Assembly: GCF_019711395.1 (NCBI RefSeq)
Contig: NZ_JAIGNL010000001.1
Span: 496,001 to 560,000, forward strand
Direction of reading: 5' to 3'
Length of the DNA: 64,000 bases
DNA from: Qipengyuania xiapuensis
GTDB lineage: Bacteria > Pseudomonadota > Alphaproteobacteria > Sphingomonadales > Sphingomonadaceae
Shown: positions 8,122 through 17,932 of the stretch, one piece after another
How the letters are laid out: each line of letters starts with the position of its first letter
How positions within the stretch are numbered: the first letter of the stretch is position 1
Made by a program: the position numbers and the translations under genes
The notes under the pieces: generated by a model
Database searches by the model: none
Told to the model about the DNA's origin: nothing
Seen by the model: only the letters and a program-made list of their open reading frames with translations

Positions 8122-9210
8122 ATGGGTGAGAGCGGCTCGAACGGACCGCTGACAGGCCTCAGGGTCGTCGAGTTCCAGGGTATCGGCCCGGGCCCGCACG
8201 TGGCCATGCTGCTGGCCGACCTCGGCGCGGAAGTGGTCAGGATCGAGCGGCCGGGGCACCAGCCCATGAACACCGTCGTAGAGCGCGCAAGGCATCGCGC
8301 CGCCGTCGATCTCAAGAGCGAGGACGGGCTGGTTTTCGTAAAGAAGGCGCTCGCCAATGCGGACGTGCTGATCGAGGGCTTCCGACCCGGCGTGATGGAA
8401 CGCCTCGGTCTAGGTCCCGATGTCGTGCTCGAAGCCAACCCACGTCTCGTCTACGCGCGCATGACCGGCTGGGGTCAGGACGGTCCCCTCGCGCATGCTG
8501 CGGGTCACGACCTCAATTACATTGCCATCACCGGCGCGCTCGACAGCATCGGCGCGAGGGGCGAACTGCCGATCCCGCCGCAGAACCTCGTCGGCGATTT
8601 TGGTGGCGGCTCGATGTATTGCGCCTTCGGTATTCTCGCCGCGCTTTATGAGAGGCAGAGCAGTGGCAAGGGACAGGTGGTCGATGCGGCGATCGTCGAC
8701 GGCGTCACCAGCCTGATGAGCTTCTTCTACGGCCAGCCCCACAGTGCGCTCCGCACCACGGAGCGCGGCGCAGGCCTGCTCGGCGGCGCGGCGCATTTTT
8801 ATCGCTGTTACACCTGTGCCGACGGCAAGGAAGTCAGCGTCGGCGCAATCGAACCGCAATTCTATGCCGAGCTGCTCCAGCGTGCAGATGCGCCCGAAGA
8901 GCTACGCGAAGGGCAGATGGATCCCGCCAACTGGGACGATTACACCGAAAGGCTCGCCGCGCTGTTCAAGACGAAGCCGCAGGCCGAATGGGTCGAACTG
9001 CTCGAAGGCACCGATGCATGTTTTGCGCCGGTCGTCCCCTTGGACGAGGCGAAGGACCATCCGCACATGAAGGCACGCGGTGCATTTGTCGATCATGGTG
9101 GGCGCTCGCACACCGCTCCGGCTCCGCGCTTCGACCGCACGCCGGGGGTGATCCGCGACAGTGCACAGGACGGCGAAGAGGTGGTGGCGCGCTGGTCGCA
9201 AGGGAGCTAG
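8122..9210 (+). CDS. Alpha-methylacyl-CoA racemase (CaiB/BaiF family III CoA-transferase fold)
   Basis: The protein has 362 residues. His129 (in GHDLNY), Asp159 (in NLVGDFGGG) and Glu244 (in GAIEPQF) sit where the racemase MCR has its catalytic His, Asp and Glu, which favours epimerisation of 2-methylacyl-CoAs over CoA transfer. ATG 8122 follows a strong GAGGAGAGAGAG ribosome site; upstream in-frame starts lack family sequence. It heads a rightward cluster with an aldehyde dehydrogenase and a MaoC hydratase, suggesting breakdown of branched-chain or isoprenoid acyl-CoAs; the substrate is inferred only. Confidence 0.88.
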   Translation: MGESGSNGPLTGLRVVEFQGIGPGPHVAMLLADLGAEVVRIERPGHQPMNTVVERARHRAAVDLKSEDGLVFVKKALANADVLIEGFRPGVMERLGLGPDVVLEANPRLVYARMTGWGQDGPLAHAAGHDLNYIAITGALDSIGARGELPIPPQNLVGDFGGGSMYCAFGILAALYERQSSGKGQVVDAAIVDGVTSLMSFFYGQPHSALRTTERGAGLLGGAAHFYRCYTCADGKEVSVGAIEPQFYAELLQRADAPEELREGQMDPANWDDYTERLAALFKTKPQAEWVELLEGTDACFAPVVPLDEAKDHPHMKARGAFVDHGGRSHTAPAPRFDRTPGVIRDSAQDGEEVVARWSQGS

Positions 9211-9238
9211 AGAGCCGCGCATAAGGAGAGAATTCCCA

Positions 9239-10657
9239 ATGCGCGATTGCACCAAGTTCTACATCGACGGCCAGTGGGTCGACCCGGTCACCGAAAACAC
9301 GCAGCCGGTCGAAAACCCCGCCACCGAAGAGACCATCGGTCACATCAGCTTCGGCACCAAGGCCGATGTCGACAAGGCGGTCGCCGCCGCACGCCGCGCG
9401 TTCGAGAGCTTCAGCCAGACCACCAAGGAAGAGCGCCTCACCCTGCTGCGCGCGATCCAGGCCGAGATCGCCAATCGCAAGGACGACCTCGCTCTGGCGG
9501 TCAGCGACGAGATGGGCGCGCCGATGAGCCTCGCCAACGGTCCGCATACCGGCCTCCTTGCCGGTCACTGCCAGACCGCGATCGAGGTGCTCGAGAAGTT
9601 TGAATTCGAACGCCAGGACGGCCCGACGCTCCACATTTGGGAGCCGATCGGCGTGGTCGGCATGATCACCCCATGGAACTGGCCGCTGAACCAGATCGCC
9701 TGCAAGGTCTTCCCCGCGCTGGCGACCGGCAACACGATGATCCTCAAGCCCAGCGAGATCGCGCCTTTCGACGCCTATATCTTTGCCGAGATCATGGATG
9801 CGGCGGGCGTGCCTGCGGGCGTGTTCAACCTCGTCAACGGTGACGGGCCGGGCGTCGGCGAAGCGATCTCGGGCCATCCCGACATCGACATGGTCAGCTT
9901 CACCGGCTCGACGCGCGCGGGCATCCTGATCGCCAAGAACGCTGCCGATACGGTGAAGCGCGTGGCGCAGGAACTGGGCGGCAAGAGCCCCAACATCATT
10001 CTCGACGACAGCGCATTCACCCAGTCGGTGATGCGCGGCACCACCGCCATGATGGGCAATTCGGGCCAGACCTGCACTGCACCCAGCCGCATGCTTGTCC
10101 CCCACAAGCGCATGGAAGAAGCCAAGGCCGCGGCCAAGGAAGCTGCCGAAGGCGTGATCCCCGGCGACCCCAGGGGCAATGCCACCATCGGACCGGTGGT
10201 CTCACGCGCGCAGTGGGACAAGATCCAGGGCCTGATCGAGAAGGGTATCGAGGAAGGCGCAACGCTGGTTGCAGGCGGCCCCGGCAAGCCCGAGGGGCTG
10301 GAGACCGGCCACTATGTGAAGCCCACCGTCTTCGCCGATGTCACCAACGACATGACCATCGCGCGCGAGGAAATCTTCGGGCCGGTCCTCGCGATCCTCG
10401 GCTATGATGATTACGAGGACGCGATCCGCATCTCGAACGACACCGAATACGGCCTCGCCAGCCACATCATGGGCGAGGATATCGAGACCGCGAAGAAGCT
10501 CGCCAAGCGCATCCGTGCAGGCCGTGTCGCAATCAACGGCGGCTACGATATGAACGCGGCCTTCGGCGGCTACAAGAAGTCGGGCAATGGCCGCGAATGG
10601 GGCGAATGGGGCTTCCACGACTTCCTCGAAGTCAAAGCGGTCATGGGACACGGCTGA
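9239..10657 (+). CDS. NAD(P)-dependent aldehyde dehydrogenase family protein
   Basis: The protein has 472 residues. Cys279 ([10 protein letters not shown]) is the nucleophile and Glu245 (ELGGKSP) the general base; the cofactor region has GMITPWNWP and FTGSTRAG. Members oxidise aldehydes to acids. ATG 9239 is preceded by AAGGAGAG. The stop overlaps the start of the MaoC gene (TGATG). The substrate cannot be told from sequence; context suggests an aldehyde arising in acyl-CoA breakdown. Confidence 0.9.
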   Translation: MRDCTKFYIDGQWVDPVTENTQPVENPATEETIGHISFGTKADVDKAVAAARRAFESFSQTTKEERLTLLRAIQAEIANRKDDLALAVSDEMGAPMSLANGPHTGLLAGHCQTAIEVLEKFEFERQDGPTLHIWEPIGVVGMITPWNWPLNQIACKVFPALATGNTMILKPSEIAPFDAYIFAEIMDAAGVPAGVFNLVNGDGPGVGEAISGHPDIDMVSFTGSTRAGILIAKNAADTVKRVAQELGGKSPNIILDDSAFTQSVMRGTTAMMGNSGQTCTAPSRMLVPHKRMEEAKAAAKEAAEGVIPGDPRGNATIGPVVSRAQWDKIQGLIEKGIEEGATLVAGGPGKPEGLETGHYVKPTVFADVTNDMTIAREEIFGPVLAILGYDDYEDAIRISNDTEYGLASHIMGEDIETAKKLAKRIRAGRVAINGGYDMNAAFGGYKKSGNGREWGEWGFHDFLEVKAVMGHG

Positions 10658-11106
10658 TGGCGGGCAAGTTCTTCGACGAGTGGAAGGTTGGCGACAAGCT
10701 GACCCACGAAATCCGCCGCACGGTGACCGAAGCGGACAATCTCTTCTTCACCGTGATGACCCACAATCCGCAGCCGCTTCACCTCGATGTCGAAGCGGCC
10801 AAGGAGAGCGAGTTCGGCAAGATCCTCGTCAACGGGACCTACACCTTCTCGCTGATGGTCGGCCTGAGCGTCGGGGACACCACGCTCGGCACGCTGGTGG
10901 CGAACCTCGGCTACGACAAGCTGGTCATGCCCAAGCCGGTCTTCATCGGCGATACGCTGCATGCTACCAGCGAGGTGATCGGCCTTCGCGAGAGCAAGTC
11001 GCGAACCGATACGGGAATCGTGACCTTCCTCCACGAGGCGGTGAACCAGCGCGGCGAGGTTGTGTGTCGCTGCGAACGGTCTGCACTGCTCAAGAAAAGC
11101 GCCTGA
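10657..11106 (+). CDS. MaoC-family hot-dog hydratase
   Basis: The protein has 149 residues and a single hot-dog domain. The active-site region reads [13 protein letters not shown] (32-44), as in mesaconyl-CoA-hydratase-like members, rather than the D-x-N-P-x-H of classical (R)-enoyl-CoA hydratases. The usual catalytic Asp is therefore replaced and activity could differ. Its start shares a base with the aldehyde dehydrogenase stop, so the two are translationally coupled. Confidence 0.85.
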   Translation: MAGKFFDEWKVGDKLTHEIRRTVTEADNLFFTVMTHNPQPLHLDVEAAKESEFGKILVNGTYTFSLMVGLSVGDTTLGTLVANLGYDKLVMPKPVFIGDTLHATSEVIGLRESKSRTDTGIVTFLHEAVNQRGEVVCRCERSALLKKSA

Positions 11107-11165
11107 AACCCGCTTCTTGCACCCCAAATGCCCTTTCGCGCATTGAGGAGTGAAGGGGAGAGTGC

Positions 11166-11837
11166 ATGAGCGACAAGCGATCAGGTCACGAGCCCGAAAG
11201 CGTCGAGGACGTTATCGGCGAACTGGACGAGCTCGCCTCCCATAGCGAGAAGGTCAGGATCGGTGACGTGCTCGACGATTTCGGTGGGCGCAGTTTCGGT
11301 CCCTTCATCCTTATCTTCGCGCTCATTGAAATCACTCCGATCGGCGCCATTCCCGGCGCGCCGACCGTCCTCGCCTCGATCATCGCGCTGGTCGCCGTGC
11401 AGATGCTTTTCGGCAAGGACCACATCTGGATGCCGCAATTCATCCAGGACCGCGCGGTCGGTTCCAAGAAGCTGCACAAGGCGGTGACCAAGCTGCGGGG
11501 CGTCGCGCACTGGCTCGATCATCATAGCCGCGACAGGCTCGGTTTCTTTACGGAAGGCAAGTGGCTGAGGTTCGCCGCAATCGCGATCCTGATGCTCTGC
11601 GCTACCGTTCCTCCGCTCGAAGTCCTGCCCTTCGCAAGCTCCGCCCCGATGCTCGCGATCGCGGCCATTGCGCTCGCGCTGATTGTGCGTGACGGTCTGG
11701 TGATGCTCGCCGCGCTGCTGCTGGCGGCAGCGGCTCTCGTTGCCGGAACCTATTTCTACAATAGTTCGGATGAAGAGGGTGAGGCGGGCGGCATGGCTCT
11801 CCGGCAGCCACCCGCCATCGAGCTTCGCTTGACCTGA
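11166..11837 (+). CDS. ExoD-family membrane protein
   Basis: The protein has 223 residues with about five hydrophobic segments. The N-terminal half (VEDVIGELDELA, IGDVLDDFGGRSFGP, IFALIEITPIGAIPGAP) is characteristic of ExoD, a family linked to exopolysaccharide production in rhizobia with unknown biochemistry. GGGGAG precedes the ATG. The last 20 residues are hydrophilic. It sits 59 bases after the MaoC gene and may be read with it, though its role there is unclear. Confidence 0.82.
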   Translation: MSDKRSGHEPESVEDVIGELDELASHSEKVRIGDVLDDFGGRSFGPFILIFALIEITPIGAIPGAPTVLASIIALVAVQMLFGKDHIWMPQFIQDRAVGSKKLHKAVTKLRGVAHWLDHHSRDRLGFFTEGKWLRFAAIAILMLCATVPPLEVLPFASSAPMLAIAAIALALIVRDGLVMLAALLLAAAALVAGTYFYNSSDEEGEAGGMALRQPPAIELRLT

Positions 11838-11882
11838 CTGCGTCCCTTCGCGCACATTCCCCGAGGGAGAGGGGATTAGGCG

Positions 11883-13808
11883 ATGAAGAAATTTGTGGCA
11901 GTATCGATGGCCGCCTTGCTTGTCGCAGGCTGTTCCGAAGCTGCAGTCGAGGAAGCCCAGCGCGGCGACGGGACCGACACGATCGAGCTCGCCGAGTTTC
12001 CCGACCGCCCCTATTGGGGAGACACCCATCTCCACACCGATGTCTCGGTCGATGCCTTCGGCTTCGGCGTCAGGCTCGGGCCGGAAGAAGCGCTCAAGTT
12101 CGCCCGCGGCGAGGAAGTGACCGCCACGACCGGCATGAAAGCCAGGCTCGCTCGGCCGCTCGATTTCCTCGTCATCTCGGACCATTCCGACGCGATGGGC
12201 GCAACGCGCAGGCTTTACGATGCGCCGCGCATGATGGTGCGAGACCCCACGCTCAGGCGCTGGCGCGACATGATGCACGAGAGCCCCGAGCAATCGACGC
12301 TTGCCGTCGCCGAACTCATTACCGCAGCGGCCAATGACGAAATCCCCGAGGCGATGCGCGATCCCGAGCGGCAGGCCAAGGCGACCCGCGAATTGTGGGA
12401 CCGCCACCTCGACGTGCTCGATCGCTACAATGAGCCGGGCAAGTTCACCGCATTCGCCGGCTTCGAATGGACGTTGATGCCCGGCGGCAACAATCTGCAC
12501 CGCGTGGTCATGTTCAGGGACGGTAGCGCGCACACCAGGCAGGTTCTGCCCTTCCCGGGTATCGACACCACGGTCGAGCAGCTGTGGGACTATATGGACG
12601 CCTACCAGGACACCACCGGCGGGCAGGTGCTGGCGATCCCGCACAACTCCAACCTGTCGAACGGCATCATGTTCGAGCTGACCGGCCCCGACGGCGGACC
12701 GATGAGCGCGCAATATGCCCGCAGGCGAGCTGCGCGCGAGCCGGTGGTCGAGGCGACCCAGATTAAGGGCGACAGCGAGACCCACCCTTTCCTTTCGCCG
12801 AACGACGAGTTTGCGGGCTTCGGCGTTGCGGGCTGGGAGCTTGGCAACTTGCCACTGACCGCGAGAGCCACTCCCGACATGTATGCAGGCAGTTATGTCC
12901 GTTCGGCGCTGCTTCGCGGGCTGACCCTGGAGGAACGGCTCGGCGTCAATCCCTATGCCTTCGGAATGGTCGGCTCGACCGACAGCCACACCGCGCTCGC
13001 CACGGGTGACGAAGACAATTTCTTCGGCAAGCACACCGGCGTCGAACCGCGCGAAGGGCGCGCGATGGAAGGCCAGAACCTCGGCACGCGTCAGGGCCGG
13101 TTCGGCTGGCACTACCTTGCCGGCGGCTATGCGGCAGCCTGGGCACGCGGCAACACGCGCGCGGAAATCTTCGATGCCTTCATGCGCCGCGAGGTCTACG
13201 CGACCACCGGTCCGCGCATGGTCGTTCGCCTCTTCGCCGGCTTCGATTTCGCCGATAGCGACTGGGAGGGGGACTGGGTTCGTGCGGGCTACACACGCGG
13301 CGTCCCCATGGGCGGCGAACTGGAAGACCGGGGCACCGCGCCCACCTTCCTCATTTCGGCGCTGAAGGATCCGGACGGCGCCAATCTCGACCGCGTGCAG
13401 GTCGTGAAGGGCTGGGTCGATGCGAACGGCGAGGCGCGCGAGAAGGTCTATGACGTCGCCTGGAGCGAGCGCGAGATGGACGGCGCATCCGACAGTCCGG
13501 TCCCGCCGGTCGGAGACACGGTGAACCGGCGCGAGGCGACCTACGAGAACACGATCGGCGCTGCCGAACTGCGCACCACCTGGACCGACCCTGATTATGT
13601 CGAGGGACAGCGCGCGTTCTATTACGTGCGCGTGATCGAGATCCCGACGCCGAGCTGGGTGCTGTTCGATGCCAAGCAGTTCGGACTTGAGCTGCCCGCA
13701 AACGTGATCGAGGCGAATGTGATCCAGGAGCGCGCCTACAGCTCGCCCGTCTGGTTGCGGCCGCGCTCCACACCCGGTGACGCGCCAGCGATCATGGATA
13801 GCGAATGA
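11883..13808 (+). CDS. DUF3604 lipoprotein, PHP-like putative metal-dependent hydrolase
   Basis: The protein has 641 residues. A lipoprotein signal ends at LLVAGC with Cys17 as the acylation site. The N-terminal catalytic-looking region has THLHTDVS (48-54), VISDHSD (97-103) and later GSTDSHTAL near 362-370, His/Asp clusters like those of the PHP phosphoesterase fold. Further conserved blocks include AFAGFEWT and IPHNSN. DUF3604 has no known reaction that I can name. It is membrane-anchored outside the cytoplasm. Its stop overlaps the start of the isomerase gene by four bases (ATGA), so it forms one translational unit with the next two genes. Confidence 0.88.
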   Translation: MKKFVAVSMAALLVAGCSEAAVEEAQRGDGTDTIELAEFPDRPYWGDTHLHTDVSVDAFGFGVRLGPEEALKFARGEEVTATTGMKARLARPLDFLVISDHSDAMGATRRLYDAPRMMVRDPTLRRWRDMMHESPEQSTLAVAELITAAANDEIPEAMRDPERQAKATRELWDRHLDVLDRYNEPGKFTAFAGFEWTLMPGGNNLHRVVMFRDGSAHTRQVLPFPGIDTTVEQLWDYMDAYQDTTGGQVLAIPHNSNLSNGIMFELTGPDGGPMSAQYARRRAAREPVVEATQIKGDSETHPFLSPNDEFAGFGVAGWELGNLPLTARATPDMYAGSYVRSALLRGLTLEERLGVNPYAFGMVGSTDSHTALATGDEDNFFGKHTGVEPREGRAMEGQNLGTRQGRFGWHYLAGGYAAAWARGNTRAEIFDAFMRREVYATTGPRMVVRLFAGFDFADSDWEGDWVRAGYTRGVPMGGELEDRGTAPTFLISALKDPDGANLDRVQVVKGWVDANGEAREKVYDVAWSEREMDGASDSPVPPVGDTVNRREATYENTIGAAELRTTWTDPDYVEGQRAFYYVRVIEIPTPSWVLFDAKQFGLELPANVIEANVIQERAYSSPVWLRPRSTPGDAPAIMDSE

Positions 13809-14581
13809 GCGGAAACTGGCTGCGCGATCCCCTCGCGCATTTCCTGATTGCAGGAGCCGCGATCTGGGGGCTGCTGGCGCTCATGGGCGATCCGGTCGAT
13901 CCGGCCGAACGCAGCATTACGCTTACGCGCGAACAGCAGGCGGGCCTTGCCCTCGGCTTCGAGCGGACAATGGGCCGCCCGCCGACCGACGCCGAACTCG
14001 ACGCGCAGATAGAGCGCTGGCTGCGCGAGGAAGTGCTTTATCGCGAGGCGCTGCGGCTCGGACTCGATCAGGGCGATCCGGTCGTGCGGCGCAGGCTGGC
14101 CGCCAAGATGGACGAACTTGCCAGTGCGGAGGCCGAGACTGCGGCGGTCTCCGATGCCGTGCTCGTGCGCTGGCTCCAGGACCACCCGGGGCGCTTTGCC
14201 GAGGGGGAGCGCTTCACTTTCTCGCAGAGATACTTCCCCGACGAGGATGCCATGACCCGCTTCCTGAAGGGCGACGGACGGGAATACTCGATCTCGCTGC
14301 CAGCACGGATGGAGCGCGCGACCTATGACGAGGTGAAGGCGGTGTTCGGAAGCGAATTCGCCGAGCAGATCGCCGCGATGCGCGAGGGACGGAATGCGCA
14401 GCTGCCGTCCGGTTTCGGCTGGCACATCGTCGATCTCGAGGAGCGCGAGGAGGGCCGGCCGAAACCTCTCGATGAAATCCGCGAGCGCGTCGAGGACGAC
14501 TGGCGCAGCTCGACGGCCGCTGCGCGCCGGGATCAGGCATTCGACGTCCTGCGCGAAGCCTACCGGATCGAGGTCGAATGA
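13805..14581 (+). CDS. Membrane-anchored parvulin-like (PpiC) peptidyl-prolyl isomerase
   Basis: The protein has 258 residues. A single N-terminal membrane anchor (residues 8-27) is followed by a SurA/PpiC-like helical part (TMGRPPTDAELDAQIERWL, EEVLYREALRLGL) and a parvulin-like domain (FSQRYFP ... LPSGFGWHIVDLEE). The parvulin part is short and its active-site residues are not all evident, so it may act more as a chaperone than an isomerase. It overlaps both neighbours by four bases (ATGA at each joint), fixing it as the middle gene of a three-gene unit. Confidence 0.8.
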   Translation: MSGNWLRDPLAHFLIAGAAIWGLLALMGDPVDPAERSITLTREQQAGLALGFERTMGRPPTDAELDAQIERWLREEVLYREALRLGLDQGDPVVRRRLAAKMDELASAEAETAAVSDAVLVRWLQDHPGRFAEGERFTFSQRYFPDEDAMTRFLKGDGREYSISLPARMERATYDEVKAVFGSEFAEQIAAMREGRNAQLPSGFGWHIVDLEEREEGRPKPLDEIRERVEDDWRSSTAAARRDQAFDVLREAYRIEVE

Positions 14582-15546
14582 TCCGCTGGCTGCTGGCCTT
14601 GCTGGTGGTGTTCCTCCCGCAACCGGTCCTGGCAGACGAGCTGCGCCCGGTGTCGATCACTTTCGAGCAGGTAGACGAAGGCGAATGGTCGCTCGGCTGG
14701 AGGCAGCCGATGGCGGGCAGGCAAAGCGGCGAGCCCGCGCAGCCGGTCCTGCCCGCAAACTGCCGGATGGATGGTAATCCGCGGCTCGATGTCGCCGTGC
14801 TTGCGGTTAGCGGTCGCGTTCGCGTGCTGTGCGAAGGGCCGGTGGCCGGTCAGGAGATGGGCTGGCCCTTCACCACTCCGGGCGAAGCGATCCTCCGCGT
14901 CGCTCCGCAAGACAGGCCGCTCCAGGTCCACCGCCTGGCTCCCGAAGAGCCGAATGCGACGATCATGGCGAAACCTTCGAGTGCGCAGGTCTGGCGCAGC
15001 TATTTCGGGATCGGTGTCGAGCACATCCTCATGGGCTGGGACCACTTGCTCTTCGTCATCGCGCTGGTGCTGCTGGTGCGGCGCACCTGGCCGGTGGTGA
15101 AGGCAGCGACCGCTTTCACCGTTGCACATTCGCTCACACTTGCGGCGGTGACTCTCGGCTTTGCAGGGCTGCCGCAGCGCCCGGTCGAGGTGATGATCGC
15201 GCTGTCGATCGTGTTTCTCGCCGTGGAAGTGGCACGTGGCGACAGGCAGACCCTGACGCGCCGCCTGCCATGGCTCGTCGCCTTCGCTTTCGGCCTGCTG
15301 CACGGCTTCGGTTTTGCTGGCGCCTTGCGCGAGATCGGCTTGCCCGAAGGCGAGGTCCCGGCTGCTCTGGTGAGCTTCAACCTTGGCGTCGAAGCGGGAC
15401 AACTGCTGGTGATCGCAATCGTGCTGGCGCTACTGGCGGTTGTCAGGAAGGCACGCCCTGCGGCGGAGGCGGGTGCGGTGAAATTCGCGTCCTATGCGAT
15501 CGGGATCACGGGAGCCTACTGGCTGGTCGACCGCGTGATCGGCTGA
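14578..15546 (+). CDS. HupE/UreJ-family membrane protein
   Basis: The protein has 322 residues. A signal peptide (cleavage after LADE) and a soluble N-terminal domain of about 120 residues precede about six membrane helices with the HupE/UreJ marks GVEHILMGWDHLLFV and GLLHGFGFAGAL, whose His and Asp residues are thought to bind nickel or another divalent metal. The extracytoplasmic extension is common in stand-alone HupE proteins outside hydrogenase clusters. No hydrogenase or urease gene is nearby. Its 3' end overlaps the convergent outer-membrane factor gene by 31 bases. Confidence 0.87.
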   Translation: MIRWLLALLVVFLPQPVLADELRPVSITFEQVDEGEWSLGWRQPMAGRQSGEPAQPVLPANCRMDGNPRLDVAVLAVSGRVRVLCEGPVAGQEMGWPFTTPGEAILRVAPQDRPLQVHRLAPEEPNATIMAKPSSAQVWRSYFGIGVEHILMGWDHLLFVIALVLLVRRTWPVVKAATAFTVAHSLTLAAVTLGFAGLPQRPVEVMIALSIVFLAVEVARGDRQTLTRRLPWLVAFAFGLLHGFGFAGALREIGLPEGEVPAALVSFNLGVEAGQLLVIAIVLALLAVVRKARPAAEAGAVKFASYAIGITGAYWLVDRVIG

Positions 15547-16940
15547 GGATCGCCGCCGAGCGCCTGCCACAAGAGGACCCGCGCGCGCTTCGCCCTGCCG
15601 AGCGCTGCCGCCGCACGTTCGCCGCTCGCATCTGCTGCGCGGCGTGCTTCGAGCACTGTCAGGAAATCGGCGAGGCCCGCTTCCTGGCGGGTCTCGGCAA
15701 GACGGGCTGCACGCTGCAGGCTGTCGGCCTCTGCCTGCGCGGCGGTCAGTTCGCGGTCTGCCGCGGCAACGAGGCCATATGCGGTCTCGGCATCGCCCAG
15801 CGCGGTGTAGACTGCGCCGCGATAGGCCTGGAATGCGGCGCGCTTCTCGGCTGCCGCACCGTCAATTTCGGCCTCGATGCGCCCGAAGTCGAACAGCGGT
15901 CCGGCGATGGCCGCTGCGAGCGAGCCGACGACGCTGTCCTCGTCGAAAAGGTCGCCGGGATCGAAGGCGAGGAGGCCGATTGCGGCGGACAGGTCGAAAA
16001 CGGGAAAGCGGCGACGTGCCGTTGCGGCAAGCTCTGCATCTTCGGCGGCGAGCGTGGCAGCCGCGGCAACGACGTCCGGCCGGTTGACGAGGAGTGTCGA
16101 AGGCAAGGCGGTAGGGGGTGCAGGCAGTTCACTCGCGGCAGGGGCGAGCGCGAGTGCGGAACGGACCTGCGGCGCACTTTGCGCGGTCAGTGTCATTAGC
16201 CTGCCGGTCAGCCGGGCCCGTTCGCTTTCGAGAGCTGCAAGTCGGCTGCGCGATGCATTGGCGGCGCTTTCTGCGCGAACACGGTCGAAGCCCGGTGCGA
16301 TCCCGGCACGCTCGCGCACGCCGGCGAGCCGCGCCAGTTCTTCGGCGGCCTCGATGTCGTCCTCGATTTCGGCCTGCCGCGCCTCGAGTGTGCGCCAGTC
16401 GATTACGCTGCCCGCGATTTCGGCGAGCAACGCATTGCGTACGGCCAGCGCGGAGGCATCGGCGGCATCGACGCGGGCGAGGGCGGCCCGCTCCTGCGCG
16501 CGGAGGCGACCGAAGATGTCGAGGTCCCAGCGTGCGGTCAGGTTCGCGGCATAGGCGCCGCGTTCGGCATCGAAATCGATGCCCGGAGGCAGGGCGCCGC
16601 CGAACTGCGCCGGGTTGGTCCTCGTTCCGGTGACCGAGGCGTTCGCTCCGATGCTCGGGAGCCTTTCCGCGCCCGCGCGTCCGGCGCCAGCGCGGGCCTG
16701 GTCGATGCGGGCGATCGCCTCACCCAGCGTCGGCGAGCCTGCGAGCGCCTGGGCAGACAGAGTGTCGTAGGCCGGGTCCTCTTCGGGCAGCAGCGCAGCA
16801 AGGCTTGTATCGGTCTGTCCGTCGGGCGCGAAATAGAACTCGACGGGAAGGACTGGTGCCGGCGTGGCGATCTCTGGCGGCGGTCCCCCTGCGCAGGCCG
16901 AGAGCGCCAGCGCGCTTGCAACGATGGCGAGGCGGCGCAT
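15516..16940 (-). CDS. NodT/TolC-family outer-membrane efflux lipoprotein
   Basis: The protein has 474 residues. The signal ends in the lipobox LSAC; the rest is two outer-membrane-factor repeats rich in coiled-coil (ALAGSPTLGEAIARIDQARA; ADSLQRAARLAETRQEAGLADFL). ATG 16940 overlaps the adaptor stop; a GTG three bases earlier is equally possible. It completes a trans-envelope exporter with the three genes upstream. The last gene of the operon, it runs into the 3' end of the HupE-like gene. Confidence 0.9.
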   Translation of the reverse strand: MRRLAIVASALALSACAGGPPPEIATPAPVLPVEFYFAPDGQTDTSLAALLPEEDPAYDTLSAQALAGSPTLGEAIARIDQARAGAGRAGAERLPSIGANASVTGTRTNPAQFGGALPPGIDFDAERGAYAANLTARWDLDIFGRLRAQERAALARVDAADASALAVRNALLAEIAGSVIDWRTLEARQAEIEDDIEAAEELARLAGVRERAGIAPGFDRVRAESAANASRSRLAALESERARLTGRLMTLTAQSAPQVRSALALAPAASELPAPPTALPSTLLVNRPDVVAAAATLAAEDAELAATARRRFPVFDLSAAIGLLAFDPGDLFDEDSVVGSLAAAIAGPLFDFGRIEAEIDGAAAEKRAAFQAYRGAVYTALGDAETAYGLVAAADRELTAAQAEADSLQRAARLAETRQEAGLADFLTVLEARRAADASGERAAAALGRAKRARVLLWQALGGDPQPITRSTSQ

Positions 16941-17932
16941 CACTCGGCTCCCTTGGCCGGCATATAGGCATCGACCTGCTGGCCGACGCGGAAGAGGCCG
17001 TTGTCACCGACTGCCTCGGCCGGCAGCTCGTAGATTACCTGCAACACGCGAACGTCGACGCGCTCTGCGGCCGAATTGGTGAGCGAGCGCTTGGGCACGA
17101 CGAGCGGTTCTGCGCGGACGAAGCGCGCCTGCACCTGCTGGTCCGATGCTCCGCGCGGAGAGACGGTCGCGGGCTCGCCCATCGCAAGGCGCGGGGCCTG
17201 TTCCTCGTCGATATCGATGCGCACGTGCATGGGCTGCGTCTGGCCCATCTCGATGAAGGGCTGCGAACCGCCGCCGCCCATGGTCGAGACGTACTCACCC
17301 TTGCGGATGTTCACGGCGAGGATTTCGCCGGCAATCGGCGCGCGTACGGTCAGGCGGCCAAGTTCGGTGCGCGCCGAGGCAGCGCGCGCCTGCGCCGCAT
17401 CGAGCCGTGCCCGGGCGAGCCGGAGGCGTTCGGCAGCCGCGCTCGCTTCGCCTTCGGCGCGGATGACCTCGCTGCGGCTCACGGCAGCGGGGTCGTCGAC
17501 ATTGCGATAGAGCGCGAGCTGGCTGGCGGCCGTGGACTGCGCGCTCTGTGCTTCGGCGATCGCCGCGCGGGCCTCGCCGATGGCGGCATTGGCTTCGCGA
17601 AGCTGCGCGCGCACTGCACGGTCGTCGACGGTGAACAGCGTCTGGCCTTCGGTCACGCGGTCGCCCGGCTGGACGAAGAGGCCGGTGACGAGACCCGAAA
17701 GCGCGGAGCCGATCTGCACGACTTCACTGGAAGGCTCGACGATTCCCGAGCCTGCCACGCGAGCCTCGTCTGCAAGTGCTTCGGGCGCACGCGGAGGTTC
17801 GCGCTCGGGGTCCGACAGTTCGCGATCGGGCTGGCCCGACAGGATGTAGATCGCGGCGAAGACCAGGCCGATCACGGCGATCACCGGCAGGATCTGCCGC
17901 GAGAAGCTGAGGTTGCGAATGTCGAGTGCCAT
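16940..17932 (-). CDS. HlyD/DevB-type periplasmic adaptor (membrane fusion protein)
   Basis: The protein has 330 residues. One N-terminal membrane segment (about 13-31) is followed by a lipoyl-type half (SSEVVQIGSALSGLVTGLFV), an alpha-helical hairpin (QLREANAAIGEARAAIAEAQ) and the return lipoyl strand (VRAPIAGEILAVNIRKGEYV). It bridges the inner-membrane ABC unit to the NodT-type channel. Its ATG overlaps the ATPase stop (TAATG), and its own stop overlaps the channel gene. Confidence 0.9.
   Translation of the reverse strand: MALDIRNLSFSRQILPVIAVIGLVFAAIYILSGQPDRELSDPEREPPRAPEALADEARVAGSGIVEPSSEVVQIGSALSGLVTGLFVQPGDRVTEGQTLFTVDDRAVRAQLREANAAIGEARAAIAEAQSAQSTAASQLALYRNVDDPAAVSRSEVIRAEGEASAAAERLRLARARLDAAQARAASARTELGRLTVRAPIAGEILAVNIRKGEYVSTMGGGGSQPFIEMGQTQPMHVRIDIDEEQAPRLAMGEPATVSPRGASDQQVQARFVRAEPLVVPKRSLTNSAAERVDVRVLQVIYELPAEAVGDNGLFRVGQQVDAYMPAKGAE

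Noticed and set aside
11181..13112. 643-residue minus-strand frame
   Set aside because: It spans two plus-strand genes with clear families (ExoD and DUF3604) and shows no domain.
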